This document shows, in pieces, positions 34,737-43,726 of a stretch of 64,000 nucleotides of DNA (positions are counted from its first letter, which is position 1; every line of letters begins with the position of its first letter). The DNA is from Streptomyces chromofuscus (GTDB lineage Bacteria > Actinomycetota > Actinomycetes > Streptomycetales > Streptomycetaceae), in the NCBI RefSeq assembly GCF_015160875.1, contig NZ_CP063374.1, forward strand, positions 124,001 through 188,000, read 5' to 3'. Under the pieces are notes generated by a model. The model did not search any database. It saw nothing but the letters and a program-made list of their open reading frames with translations, and was not told the origin of the DNA. Both the position numbers and the translations under genes were made by a program.

Positions 34737-34973
34737 GCGACACCCCGCGTTACCACCCGCTCCGGATCGGGCTGAGTGGTCACTGCCCCAGGGTGACTCG
34801 GCCTGGTGTCCTTGCGCGCATGGGGGCGTCACACCGGTCACGGGCGTGTGGGCGACGTGTCACCATTCAGGCCCTCGGCCGCTTGCGTTCCGGCCGCACG
34901 GCCGACGGGCAGCTGATTACTGCTAGGATAGAAGTCACTAACCTCGCGTGATTCGACCCGAAGGGGATCGCCC

Positions 34974-35465
34974 ATGCCGGCCCGCGTGCGATTGGCAGAC
35001 CGCGAATGCCCACTTTCGCAGACCATCCAGTACGTGGGCGAGTGGTGGACCCTACTGATCCTGCATGACGCTTTCGACGGCTACACGCGCTTCGACCAGT
35101 TCCAGGAGAACCTCGGCATCTCGTCGAGCATGCTGACCAGCCGGCTGAAGACCTTGGTGACGCAGGGCCTGCTCGAGCGACGGCAATACCAGACCCACCC
35201 GGACCGGTACGAGTACGTCCTCACCGACCTTGGACGGTCTCTGCGCTCCGTCATCGTGGCACTTGCCGCGTGGGGCAACGCTCGGCTGGATCCCAGCAAG
35301 CGCAGCATGATCCTGGTCGATGCCGACTCGGGTGAAGAGGTCGAACCCGTAGTCGTCGACCGCGTCACCGGACGCCGCGTCGACACGGAGGAGTTCGTAT
35401 TCGCCGCTGGCCCCGCAGCCAGCGAAGCCATGCGGGCCCGGTACCCGGAAGACACGCACGGCTGA
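34974..35465 (+). CDS. HxlR-family transcriptional regulator
   Basis: Regulator of 163 residues with a winged helix of the HxlR type. The signs are CPLSQTIQYVGEWWTLLILH, FDQFQENLGISSSMLTSRLK and GLLERRQYQTHPDRYEYVLT. The conserved Cys in RECPLSQ (position of the redox Cys in some HxlR proteins) is present. The C-terminal tail of about 50 residues is acidic and unusual in length. ATG 34974 is 9-10 bases after AAGGGGAT. The region just upstream has the TAGGAT-like -10 at 34924-34929 and an AT-rich block that could be its operator. No divergent partner gene is visible nearby. Confidence 0.88.
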   Translation: MPARVRLADRECPLSQTIQYVGEWWTLLILHDAFDGYTRFDQFQENLGISSSMLTSRLKTLVTQGLLERRQYQTHPDRYEYVLTDLGRSLRSVIVALAAWGNARLDPSKRSMILVDADSGEEVEPVVVDRVTGRRVDTEEFVFAAGPAASEAMRARYPEDTHG

Positions 35466-36319
35466 CGCCAGCTTGTCCATGACCCACCCCTAAACCGCTG
35501 CGTCCAGCAGTCCTGCCCCATCCTCACCGGGAAACGGACATGGGTGTAATAGTGCGTGCGATCGCCGCCCAGGCCCGCACCGCCCCGTGAGGCCCTCTTC
35601 CGCGTCCTCATGCCCGGGCGGCACCTGCGGCTGCGCGCCGGTGAAGAGTGGCGAGCCAAGCTGTACGGCGGCGAACAATACGCACGCGTTACTCCAACCC
35701 GCCGCAGATGTGGGACCGCATCGCCCGCTTCACCGCACGCGCCGACGCCACCTCCTGACGACTGGGGCTGACGGACCGATTCCGCCCTGAGCCATCACCG
35801 GCCGCACCTGGTCGCGGTCGACCCACTCCGGACGTGTGCCGCTGATCGGGATCGGCGTAGGCGTCGGCGGGCTGTGCGCAGACAACACCGGGCGGATGCG
35901 GCGGACCCGAGATGGCCGCGCGTCTCCTGCTCGCAGCGGCCCTGCAGACGCTGAACCGCTGGTGGAACGAAAGCGCGGCACGGGCGCGGACGGGACGCCC
36001 GGTGCGCACGCGGTCAACTGCACGCCGCACCGTTGGGCGCACATCACGCCTTGGCCCTCGGTGCTGGCTGCGGCATCCTGCGATGGCGGTGCACTCAGCG
36101 GGGCGGGCGGTGGCATCGGTCGTCGCGGACGTACCACGACACGACGCCTACCGGGAGCCTCTGGTCGCCAACTACGTGTTGGAGAAGGGAAAGCGCGGCT
36201 CCCGCCGCGACAGCGGACCCGCCACCTTGCGTGACATCATCACCGCCGAGGCACTGGATACGGCGCCGGCCTGAGCGGTCACCGCCTTTGAGCGAGATCG
36301 GCGCACAAGCGGCCTACGC
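35466..36319. other. Decayed DNA with unidentified coding remnants
   Basis: Two protein-like stretches appear on the plus strand: 35575-35760 (REALFRVLMPGRHLRLRAG, then a frameshift into RYSNPPQMWDRIARFTARA) and 36090-36274 (ADVPRHDAYREPLVANYVLE then RDSGPATLRDIITAEALDTA ending at a stop). I cannot name either family. Frameshifts and missing starts suggest dead genes. Confidence 0.4.
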
Positions 36320-36614
36320 GGTGCTCCGCGGCCGGGTTGCCTGGTTCGGGCCGACCCTATTCACCAAGGCCTTCTCCTCCGTGGGTAAGAAGGCGGCGCC
36401 GACCAGCAGCCGCGACCGCGCGTTCTCGACCGTATCCCGGCCCGGCGTCTGCGGTTCCTGGCCCGGAAATGTCGGTCGGGAGACGGGCCATGCCCCTGAC
36501 GGTTCGGTCGCTGACTGGGGCTGGCGGAAGACGGACTGGTCGCCCCACCAATACGGCGTCCGACTCTCTGCCCTGCACGCGGCCGGCCGCCAGGCAGCAG
36601 CAACGGACGGCTGA
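36320..36614 (+). pseudogene. OGG-fold DNA glycosylase-like protein remnant
   Basis: The plus frame reads RGRVAWFGPTLFTKAFSSVG then, later, NVGRETGHAPDGSVADWGWR and TDWSPHQYGVRLSALHAAGR. This matches the C-terminal half of Streptomyces proteins described as 8-oxoguanine DNA glycosylase OGG-fold proteins (FGPTFFTKFL..., RE.G...DGSVA.WVW....W.P.RY.VYL..LHAAAR). The N-terminal part is not found and the middle is altered (SSRDRAFSTVSRPGVCGSW), so the gene is probably dead. Confidence 0.5.
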
Positions 36615-36729
36615 CCGTCCGCCGCCTCGCCGACCTGCTCCGGTACGCGCTGTTCCATGGCGCGTGGACGTGAAGGGCTTCGCTGCAGCGGCACTGGCGC
36701 CCGTGCGCTCACGGAAGGGCGGGAGGAGC

Positions 36730-37212
36730 CATCCAACCGCCGGTGTTGTGCGCTGTGCTCGGGTGGGGTGCGGGCGGCGCCTGGGGCAGTACGCGGGCCA
36801 GGTCGCGGCGTATGCGTTCGGCTTCGCCGCGTACCTGGGCGGGGATGTCTCCGCGCTCGGCGACGAGGCGGCTGAAGATGGGAGTTTCCTGGAACACGGT
36901 GCGTTCTGCTCTCTGTCGGGCGTGCGGACGGGGCCGGTGGCGACGCGGTGGACACAGCATCGGGTCGAGGCCGAACTGCTCCATCAAGTCGGTGAACAGT
37001 TCCTGCACGCTCCCCTGAAAAGTCTGACTCCCGTCGGCGGCAGAAGAGTAGCAGTGGCTGAATGGATCACCCGCTCGAGCACCCCGACGACGATCAACGA
37101 AGACGTTGAAGTCCCTGCACAATGCGTGAAGCGCGGTGGTGAGGGGCGACCGTCCGAAGGTGCGACGTGCAGGACCTCCTTGACCGGAAGGCGACCTCAC
37201 GCAGGTCGCCAA
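36730..37212 (-). pseudogene. Degenerate conserved hypothetical gene
   Basis: The minus frame reads LTTALHALCRDFNVFVDRRR, FQGSVQELFTDLMEQFGLDP, TVFQETPIFSRLVAERGDIP and QVRGEAERIRRDLARVLPQA. It is clearly protein-like with amphipathic helices, but I do not recognise it. The Arg/His/Pro-rich stretch PPRRHRPRPHARQRAERTVF in the middle looks like an out-of-frame patch, so two compensating shifts are likely. The last 45 bp (about 36745-36790) recur at 21987-22030, suggesting a second partial copy. Confidence 0.45.
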
Positions 37213-37475
37213 TGCGGCAGGGACAGGCTGTGGTACGTGCGTAGCGCCCGGCCGGACACCTCCGCCCGGAGCGTTCCGGCCGAGGACTCACCTACGGCCC
37301 ACACCAACCGGCGGCGGCCGTCATCAGTGGCGCAGCGGTCCGGCTGATGACCGAGTCGACCGGCCGGCCGCTGCCGGGCTCGGCACCTTCACGGAGCCGG
37401 GGGGCGCCGCCCCGACGGCGGGACGCTGAGGGCCTTCGAAGCCCCAACGACCCGCCGCTCGGTGTCTTCCCGTTC

Positions 37476-38153
37476 TCAGGCGCCCTGAGCCCGACGCAGG
37501 CGCCGGGCCTTGGCCCGGCGGGACGGGGCCGCCGGGTCGGCGACCGTGCCGGCCGTCTGGATCCGGGACACGGTGGCCCGGCTGGTGTCCAGCCGGGCCG
37601 CGACCCGCGCCAGGACCCTGTCCCCGGGACGGGCGGCGATGTGGAAGTGCGAGACCTTCACCGGGGTCAGGTCGCCGCCCCACACGACCGTCCCGTCACA
37701 GTCCGCGAGGATGTCCCGCACGATCGCCTCCTGGTGCGGCCACAAACCCTCGCTCCCCTTCAGCGGATAAGCGGCGGGGTGGAGCGCGATCGCGGTGCCG
37801 GACAGGTGGTTGGACTCGAAATCGGCGCCAACAGTACGCCGCGTGGTGTGGCCGGTGACGCCGCCGCCCTCACCCGTGCCGAGCGCGGCGATCTCGTAGT
37901 GCCAGCGCCGCGCGACGTGCAGCAGCACCGCCGCGACCTCACCACGCCGCAGGCCGAGCGACGCGGCGGACCCCTCGACGTGGTGGACGGCGACGGCGTC
38001 GGGGTCGATCCGCCAGCCGTTGGCGGACACGTCACCCACCCACGGCCCCGTGCGCGGCGCGGCCGCCGATGCGGGGGTCGCCAGGGCGCCCGACGCCACG
38101 GCCAGCACGCCGGCGCCGGCGGCGGCCCCCAGAAGACTGCGTCTGGAGATCAT
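37476..38153 (-). CDS. Tat-exported M15-like putative metallopeptidase
   Basis: Protein of 225 residues with a twin-arginine signal (MISRRSLLGAAAGAGVLAVA, cleavage near ATPASAA). The mature part has DFESNHLSGTAIALHPAAYP and, near the end, VKVSHFHIAARPGDRVLARV, spaced like the zinc-binding His-X6-Asp and His of VanY/M15 carboxypeptidases, although the usual Asp of SxHxxGxAxD is not obvious. It would act on peptidoglycan peptides outside the cell. The tail is a basic extension ending RRAKARRLRRAQGA. It lies 12 bases after the PGRP-DUF1906 gene stop and is the last gene of this envelope operon. Confidence 0.7.
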   Translation of the reverse strand: MISRRSLLGAAAGAGVLAVASGALATPASAAAPRTGPWVGDVSANGWRIDPDAVAVHHVEGSAASLGLRRGEVAAVLLHVARRWHYEIAALGTGEGGGVTGHTTRRTVGADFESNHLSGTAIALHPAAYPLKGSEGLWPHQEAIVRDILADCDGTVVWGGDLTPVKVSHFHIAARPGDRVLARVAARLDTSRATVSRIQTAGTVADPAAPSRRAKARRLRRAQGA

Positions 38154-38165
38154 CGGCTTCCTCCC

Positions 38166-40310
38166 TCACCCTGCGCCGACGGCGGAGACACCGGGATCGC
38201 CGCCGTCCCGCCAGATGTTGTGGTCAAGGCCCCAGCCCGGCTGGAACTCGTACTCGTGGATCTGGTTGAACGACCAGTTCTCCGGCAGCGGGAAACCAAG
38301 GTTCCCCGAGAACCCCCAGGACATCCCGGAGACGAACGACCAGCGGGCGCCAGCGTCCTTCGACACCCGGATGCACACGTTGCGGGAGCCGTAGACGCCG
38401 AAGGTGTAGCGGCTCCCGAGCTCGGCGAACCCGGCTTTGACACCGCTGAAGTACGGCACGACATGGCTGGTGATCTCCTCGTCCGTCGCGTCGTAGTCGA
38501 CCCCGAAGTAGATGCACGCACCGGCGCCGATCCCGTGTTCGGCGGCCTTCCCGTGGGCCTTCTTCCCTTGGTCGTAGCCCTTGTCGTAGGTGAAGTTGCC
38601 GAGTTCCGTGCCGTTGTACTGGAAGATCGGGAAGAACCTCAGTCCGGCGTTCAGAATGGCCTGCGGTTCGCCGGGCTTGAGCGCCTTGCCGAGATAGCCG
38701 TCGTCGCCCGGGGCGAGATGCTCGTCCAGATAGCGGCCGACGATGTGGTAGCCGTTGGCCTTGAGCAACTGACCGCGCTGCGGGGTGATCTCCGTGATGC
38801 AGTCGCAGCCGGTGGCGCCCCGTGAGGTGTCACCGGACGACACGAGGAGCTGCGCCCAGGTCGCGTAGTCGTTGTGTCCCGTGACGGGGAGCTGGGAGAA
38901 CCTCTGGAAGGCCTGGAGCCACCCCACGTGCGTACCGGTCCGGGCGTCGGTGCCGATGTCCGCCGGCAGGTAGTGCGCCTGCCCGTTCGCCGTGTACGTC
39001 GGTGAGTTGACGTAGCACGCGGCGCGGAACAGGTACCGCAGATCGCCCGTGAGGGTCGCCGACCCCCGTCCCTTGAGGGCCGCCTGCGTTCCCGGTCCGA
39101 AGTACCCGTTGATCGAACCCGGGGCGATCCCGATCTCGTACTGGATGGCCATCATGAGCCCCTGCTGGACATCGCGGGAGTAGATCCCGTCGCAGGGCAC
39201 CAGTCCCATCGCGGGAATTCCGATGTCCGCGACATAGCGGGAGTTCAGCCGCTGCTGGATCGCCCGGACGTGGGGATCGCCACCGGGCACGAGCCGGAAC
39301 TGGTCCATGCGCAGCAGCGACTTCAGCACGTGCGGCCACATGGCCAGGCGCTGCCCGGCGTCGGCAGGGTCAAGGCCCATGTCGGCGTAGAGCTGCCGGA
39401 GGGAGGCCTCGGACTCCTCGCCCCATCCGCCGAGGTACTGGGAGGCCCAGTAGCCTTTGCACCACAGCGCCCCGTTGTACAGGCGCAGCAGATTCGCGTT
39501 CCGCTCGAACTCCGGTACGATCTCGCGGTTCTTCACCGCGTTGAACGTGCCGGGGCCGAAGTTCTGCACGGTGGGAGATATGCCGAGTTCGTGCTGAAGC
39601 CCCTGAGTGAGGGCGAGCACGGTGTTCCAGCCGGTGTAGCCGGTCTCGGAGCAGATCACGTACCCGGGTGCCGTGTCGTAGGTCTCGTTGACCCACTTCT
39701 GCGTCCGGTACACGTAGATGTCGGCGGGCGCCCGCCACGGCACGGACGGGTCGATCGTCGATCCCGGCCGCGCGTACATGTGCAGGTTGCCGGGGCAGTC
39801 GGTGTCGTAGCCGAAGGAGTGCGGGAGGATCTTGTTCCCGGTCCTGCGTTCGGCGGTGTGGCGCAGGTGGTCGATGAGGCCCCTGATCCCGCGCAGCATG
39901 GCCTCGCTCGCGACGTCCTCGGAGCGGATCATGCCCACGATCGAGTAGAACCCCTCGTTGCGCCCCACGTCGTCGATGGGTTCGGCGTCGCCGGCGTTCC
40001 CCTCGCCGCGTTCCTCTCCACGCCCCTCGTAGACGTGGCCGTGCGGGCAGACGAGGTAGTTGTAGGCGATGTCTCCTTCGAATTCGCCACCGGTCTTGTG
40101 GGCCAGGTAGACCTCGGCGACCTCCTTACGGCAGTCCTCCTCCGTCAGAAGGTGGCCGGTGCTGCCGGCGCCGAGGTAGTGCAGGAACACACCCAGGTGA
40201 CCGGACCAATCGGGATTCTTACTGACCTCGGGATCCGCGCAGGCGTGCGCCTGCAGGTGCGAGGGGGCGTACTGCCCCCAGGTGGCACGCGGGTTGATGG
40301 TGATGGCCAC
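38166..40310 (-). CDS. PGRP amidase-like/DUF1906 fusion protein
   Basis: A 714-residue protein with two cell-wall related ends. Residues about 10-180 form a peptidoglycan-recognition/amidase_2 domain with the zinc set complete in sequence: His44 (FLHYLG), His164 (PHSFG) and Cys172 (DCPG), suggesting N-acetylmuramoyl-L-alanine amidase activity. The middle has two peptidoglycan-binding-like repeats (GPGTFNAVKNREIVPEFE and GYFGPGTQAALKGRG). Residues about 500-710 are the Rv2525c-like DUF1906 glycoside-hydrolase-like barrel (GCDCITEITPQRGQLLKANG, IYFGVDYDATDEEITSHVVP). It has no signal peptide although its operon partners do. The ATG at 40310 follows CGGAACGAGGAACC. Confidence 0.88.
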   Translation of the reverse strand: MAITINPRATWGQYAPSHLQAHACADPEVSKNPDWSGHLGVFLHYLGAGSTGHLLTEEDCRKEVAEVYLAHKTGGEFEGDIAYNYLVCPHGHVYEGRGEERGEGNAGDAEPIDDVGRNEGFYSIVGMIRSEDVASEAMLRGIRGLIDHLRHTAERRTGNKILPHSFGYDTDCPGNLHMYARPGSTIDPSVPWRAPADIYVYRTQKWVNETYDTAPGYVICSETGYTGWNTVLALTQGLQHELGISPTVQNFGPGTFNAVKNREIVPEFERNANLLRLYNGALWCKGYWASQYLGGWGEESEASLRQLYADMGLDPADAGQRLAMWPHVLKSLLRMDQFRLVPGGDPHVRAIQQRLNSRYVADIGIPAMGLVPCDGIYSRDVQQGLMMAIQYEIGIAPGSINGYFGPGTQAALKGRGSATLTGDLRYLFRAACYVNSPTYTANGQAHYLPADIGTDARTGTHVGWLQAFQRFSQLPVTGHNDYATWAQLLVSSGDTSRGATGCDCITEITPQRGQLLKANGYHIVGRYLDEHLAPGDDGYLGKALKPGEPQAILNAGLRFFPIFQYNGTELGNFTYDKGYDQGKKAHGKAAEHGIGAGACIYFGVDYDATDEEITSHVVPYFSGVKAGFAELGSRYTFGVYGSRNVCIRVSKDAGARWSFVSGMSWGFSGNLGFPLPENWSFNQIHEYEFQPGWGLDHNIWRDGGDPGVSAVGAG

Positions 40311-40325
40311 GGTTCCTCGTTCCGG

Positions 40326-40862
40326 TCAGCAGGCGTAGTGCGGGTCGTGGATGTAGTCCGCGTCGTCGGTGAACCAGCGGTGCCCGCTGACCGCGTTGTC
40401 CGCCCAGCCGCCGTCGAGGAACCTCTCGTAGCCGAGGGACAGGTCGGCGTAGTAGCTGCCCGCCTCGATGCAGAACACCGACTGGTTCGTGCTCCAGTCC
40501 ACGTCACGGCGCAGCGAGACCTCGCTGAAGAGGCCGGGGAACCCGTTGTTCCACACGGAGGTGGCGCGGTCGTTGAAGTTGCCGCAGTTGTCGCCCCACC
40601 ACTCGTCGTCACGGTCCCACCGGCACCAGTCACCCCCGAATTTGGGCAGGTCGTAGGCGTAGAGGTAGCCGTCCGCCCCGTCGGCCGCGGCCAGGGCGCC
40701 GAGGTCGGCGCCGGGTCGTACCGGGGTGGGCGCGCCGGGCGCGGCGCCGGCCGCCGCCGGTGCGGACGACCCGGCGTCCGAGGCGGCCATCGCGGGACCC
40801 GCGGTGGCGACCAGCCCGATCACGGCCGCCGTGGCCAGGACGCTCCGTACGTACTGCTTCAT
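40326..40862 (-). CDS. Secreted I36-type inhibitor-like (beta/gamma-crystallin) protein
   Basis: Secreted protein of 178 residues with a signal peptide (MKQYVRSVLATAAVIGLVAT, cleavage near AMAA). The mature domain has YDLPKFGGDWCRWDRDDEWW then NCGNFNDRATSVWNNG and FEVSL-like FSEVSLRRDV, the pattern of the streptomyces metalloprotease-inhibitor (I36) and crystallin-like family. Four cysteines could form two disulphides. It may inhibit or bind a protease or act as a structural cell-surface protein. Its ATG overlaps the stop of the upstream lipoprotein gene (ATGA, 40859-40862), so they are coupled. Confidence 0.83.
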   Translation of the reverse strand: MKQYVRSVLATAAVIGLVATAGPAMAASDAGSSAPAAAGAAPGAPTPVRPGADLGALAAADGADGYLYAYDLPKFGGDWCRWDRDDEWWGDNCGNFNDRATSVWNNGFPGLFSEVSLRRDVDWSTNQSVFCIEAGSYYADLSLGYERFLDGGWADNAVSGHRWFTDDADYIHDPHYAC

Positions 40863-41791
40863 CTCGTGCCTTCCTTGTGCGTGTTGAGCCGCGACGGGTC
40901 TTCGTCGCGGACGATCCGGTCCGCCTCCGGCAGCGCGGCGAGCCGCATCCGGCGGGCGTTGATCACGTCGGCGAGGTACTGCTCGCGCACCTGCGCCAGG
41001 TGCCGCTCCTCGACGTCCGTGACGACCTCCGCCAGGTCGGAGCCGACGGCGCAGGCCGCCTCCGCGACGGCGTACTCGATCTCCTTGGCCTCGGGGGCCG
41101 AGTCGCCCAGCGCGGCCCGCAGCCGCTGCGGCGACTCATGCGGCAGCCCGCGCCCGGCCACACAGTCCGACCAGCCCCGCAGCGCCTTCGTGAAGTCCGG
41201 GTCCGCCTGGGCCCGGTTCATGGCCAGCGCCGTGGCTCCGCGGTCCACGGCGTCCGCGCCGAACCAGGTGCGGAAGTCTCCGTACAGCTCGCCGCGCGCC
41301 TCGCTGGTGCAGCCGCGGGTGCTCCGCCCGGTCGTCATCCCGCCGGGGAGGGTGACCTCGATGGTGTCGACGCCGCCGCCCTGCCAGGCGCGCAGCGCCT
41401 CGGCGCGCCGCTCGGGCGTCAATGCCCGGAGGTGGTCGCCCACCGGGTCGTTCGCGCGCAGCCGAGCGGTCTCCTCCGGGGTGCGGACGCGGGCGCCGTA
41501 GCCGTGTTCGCGTGCCCAGCCCAGGTCGGCCAGGACGAGCCCCATCGGTGGCGGCTCGGGGCCGGCGCGGACCGGCTCGGGCGCCGCCGGCAGGTCGAAC
41601 CCGGCGCGGGCCATGCAGCGCCGCTCCAGGATCTCCTCGGCCCGGCGCAGGGTCGCGAGCTCGTCTGTGGTGGCCTCGCGCGGGAGCGCGGCGTCGGGCT
41701 CGGCGCGTGCGGCGGGCGCGCCAGGGTCGCCCGGTCCGCAGGCAGCGAGCATTGCGAGCAACAGCAGTGACGGCACGGCGAATCTGCGCAC
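40859..41791 (-). CDS. Lipoprotein, conserved hypothetical, 310 aa
   Basis: Lipid-anchored exported protein (MRRFAVPSLLLLAMLAACGP, lipobox LAAC with Cys18). I know the family only as Streptomyces lipoproteins of similar layout without function: it has CMARAGFDLPAAP (Cys), GCTSEARGELYGDFRTWFGA (Cys) and WSDCVAGRGLPHESPQRLRA, so conserved cysteine pairs probably form disulphides. Many such genes precede an I36-type gene in Streptomyces, as here, which suggests joint function in the envelope. It is the first gene of the four-gene minus-strand operon. Confidence 0.75.
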   Translation of the reverse strand: MRRFAVPSLLLLAMLAACGPGDPGAPAARAEPDAALPREATTDELATLRRAEEILERRCMARAGFDLPAAPEPVRAGPEPPPMGLVLADLGWAREHGYGARVRTPEETARLRANDPVGDHLRALTPERRAEALRAWQGGGVDTIEVTLPGGMTTGRSTRGCTSEARGELYGDFRTWFGADAVDRGATALAMNRAQADPDFTKALRGWSDCVAGRGLPHESPQRLRAALGDSAPEAKEIEYAVAEAACAVGSDLAEVVTDVEERHLAQVREQYLADVINARRMRLAALPEADRIVRDEDPSRLNTHKEGTR

Positions 41792-41978
41792 CAGGTTCCC
41801 CCCACACCCGTACGTCTTCGGTCGCCTTCAGCGTGTCCGGGAGGCCGAACTCACCGCACGCACTTTCGGTCTCACCCGAAAGTCCGCCGCACACGGCCGC
41901 TGTGAACGAAGCGACGCAACTGCCACGCCCACGTGGCCCTCTTATTCCACAGCCAGTCGCCTCGGGGGGTTTTCGCCT

Positions 41979-43025
41979 GTGCTGAACATTCATTTCTCTT
42001 CCGAAGACCTGGGCCGGGTCCGTCTCGCCGCCGCACCGGACCCGTCCTGGGAGATGCTGCTGAGCCTGCACGCGCTCGGCGGCTCACCGGACCACATCGT
42101 GTTCGGGCCCTGGCGGGCCACGGCCCTGAACCCGCTCGATCCGTCGATCTCCCTGCTGCGCCGGCTCGCACCACCGCGCGGCTACTCACCCGACTTCCTG
42201 ACGCCGGGCGTGGGCACCGGCCTGGAGTCCGCCGTGGACGCCGTCATGAGCGTCGGCCGCACCCGGCTGCTCGGCGAACTCGCCCTGCTGTCCGCCCGGC
42301 GCCACGCCGATCCGTGGATGCGCGGGCTGGCCATGGGCGAGCCGGAGACGATGCGCCGGCTCGGCGGAGCCATGCGCCGCTACCACCAGCGCGTGCTCGC
42401 ACGCCCCTGGCCCCGCATCCGTGCGGTGATCGACGGCGAGCGGGCCTTGCGTGCGCGCGACCTGCTGGACGGCGGCGTCGAACGGCTGCTGGGCAACGTC
42501 CATCCGCTGGCCCGCTGGGAGTCGCCGGTGCTCAGGGTGGACTACCCGGTGCACCAGGACCTCTTCCTCAACGGCCGCGGACTGCTGCTGATCCCCTCGT
42601 ACTTCTGCTGGCGGCGCCCCATCACGCTGCGCGACGGGAACCTGGACCCGGTGCTGGTCTATCCCGCCAACCGCGGCCTCCAGCTCCTCACGGAGGACCC
42701 CGGCATCCCACAACCGACCGCGCTCACCCGCCTGCTGGGCCGCACCCGCGCGGCGGTCCTGGAGGAGATCGGGGCGTCCAACGGCACGACCGGCGGGGAG
42801 CTCGCCCGACGGCTGGGCATCTCGGCCGCCTCGGCGAGCGAACACGCCGCGACGATGCGGGACGCGAACCTGATCACCAGCCGACGGGTGACGAACACCG
42901 TGTGGCACACCTTGTCCCCGCTCGGCCAGGCTCTGCTCGAAGGGCGCCGGCCGGACGACGAGCGCCGACCGGACGACGAGCCGCACCCCCCGGGCCGGGC
43001 CCGGGTCGACGCGCGGTCGGCGTGA
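41979..43025 (+). CDS. ArsR-like winged-helix regulator (DUF5937 type)
   Basis: Regulator of 348 residues. The first 240 residues are a ligand or unknown-function domain (MLNIHFSSEDLGRVRLAAAP, LARWESPVLRVDYPVHQDLF, YFCWRRPITLRDGNLDPVLV), and the C-terminal quarter is an ArsR-type winged helix (GTTGGELARRLGISAASASE, HAATMRDANLITSRRVTNTV). The GTG start at 41979 is preceded by GGGGGG at nine bases and by the characteristic LNIHFSS opening of this family. Divergent to the envelope lipoprotein operon, start-to-start about 190 bp, so it may regulate that operon; the regulated gene is not otherwise evident. Confidence 0.88.
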   Translation: MLNIHFSSEDLGRVRLAAAPDPSWEMLLSLHALGGSPDHIVFGPWRATALNPLDPSISLLRRLAPPRGYSPDFLTPGVGTGLESAVDAVMSVGRTRLLGELALLSARRHADPWMRGLAMGEPETMRRLGGAMRRYHQRVLARPWPRIRAVIDGERALRARDLLDGGVERLLGNVHPLARWESPVLRVDYPVHQDLFLNGRGLLLIPSYFCWRRPITLRDGNLDPVLVYPANRGLQLLTEDPGIPQPTALTRLLGRTRAAVLEEIGASNGTTGGELARRLGISAASASEHAATMRDANLITSRRVTNTVWHTLSPLGQALLEGRRPDDERRPDDEPHPPGRARVDARSA

Positions 43026-43086
43026 CCCGGCGGCGGCGCGCTGCCCTTCCAGGCGGGTCTGTTCGGTTCAGTCGGTCGTCGGGGTC

Positions 43087-43690
43087 CGGGTGTGCCGTTG
43101 GCTGATGCGCAGTGGGCGCGGTCGAGCCGTTGCTCCCGGACCGGACGCCGAAGCGGGGTGGCCACTGACGGAACCATCGTGCGGTGATCGACGCCATCGC
43201 CTTCAAGTTCCGGACCGTTACCCAGTGGGTGCAGCTGCCGGAGGAGTACGGCCACTGGCGTGGTGTCCACAACCGGCTGCGGACGCGGGCCGTCGACGGC
43301 GCGTGGGAGCGGGGATTCATCGCGCTGATCACTCAGGCCGACGCGGACGAGGATGTGAGCCGGGTCGTGTCGGTGGACTCCACCATCGCGCGAGCTCATC
43401 AGCACGCGGCCGGGGCCCGCAAGAAAGCGAGCCTTGTCCTGGCTGGCGAACCGGCCCACCACGCCATCGCCGGTCCCGCGGCGGACTGACCACGAAGATC
43501 CGCCTCGCGGCAGACGACCAATGCAGACCACTGTGCGCGCGTCGCTTGGGGAGGTGGCTGGTGCCGTCGGTGCTCGTTCTGCCGGAGGCCCGGAAGAAGA
43601 GCAACCGTGACACGGCGTGCTCCACAGGTGCCCGTGGTCGGCGGCGCACCGCGTTCTCCGGCCACCTGCCACGTGGTTCCGGAGTCTGAG
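43087..43690 (+). pseudogene. IS5-family transposase, frameshifted and deleted
   Basis: The plus frames read IDAIAFKFRTVTQWVQLPEE then GHWRGVHNRLRTRAVDGAWE, SRVVSVDSTIARAHQHAAGA, LTTKIRLAADDQCRPL. This closely follows IS5-type transposases of Streptomyces (IDAIAFKFRTGTQWVHLPEKYG.WRGVYNRLR..., the AVSVDSTIVRAHQHAAGARKK catalytic Asp block, and GGLTTKIHLA). Residue-level changes, at least two frameshifts, and loss of the third catalytic region make it non-functional. No inverted repeats could be identified. Confidence 0.75.
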
Positions 43691-43726
43691 GCTCTTGCAC
43701 GATGGGCGTGCGATAAGTTGCCCGCC

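Noticed and set aside
37324..37683. A 119-residue frame at the end of the Tat-exported protein.
   Set aside because: Overlaps the real gene in another frame and has no start signal or domain.
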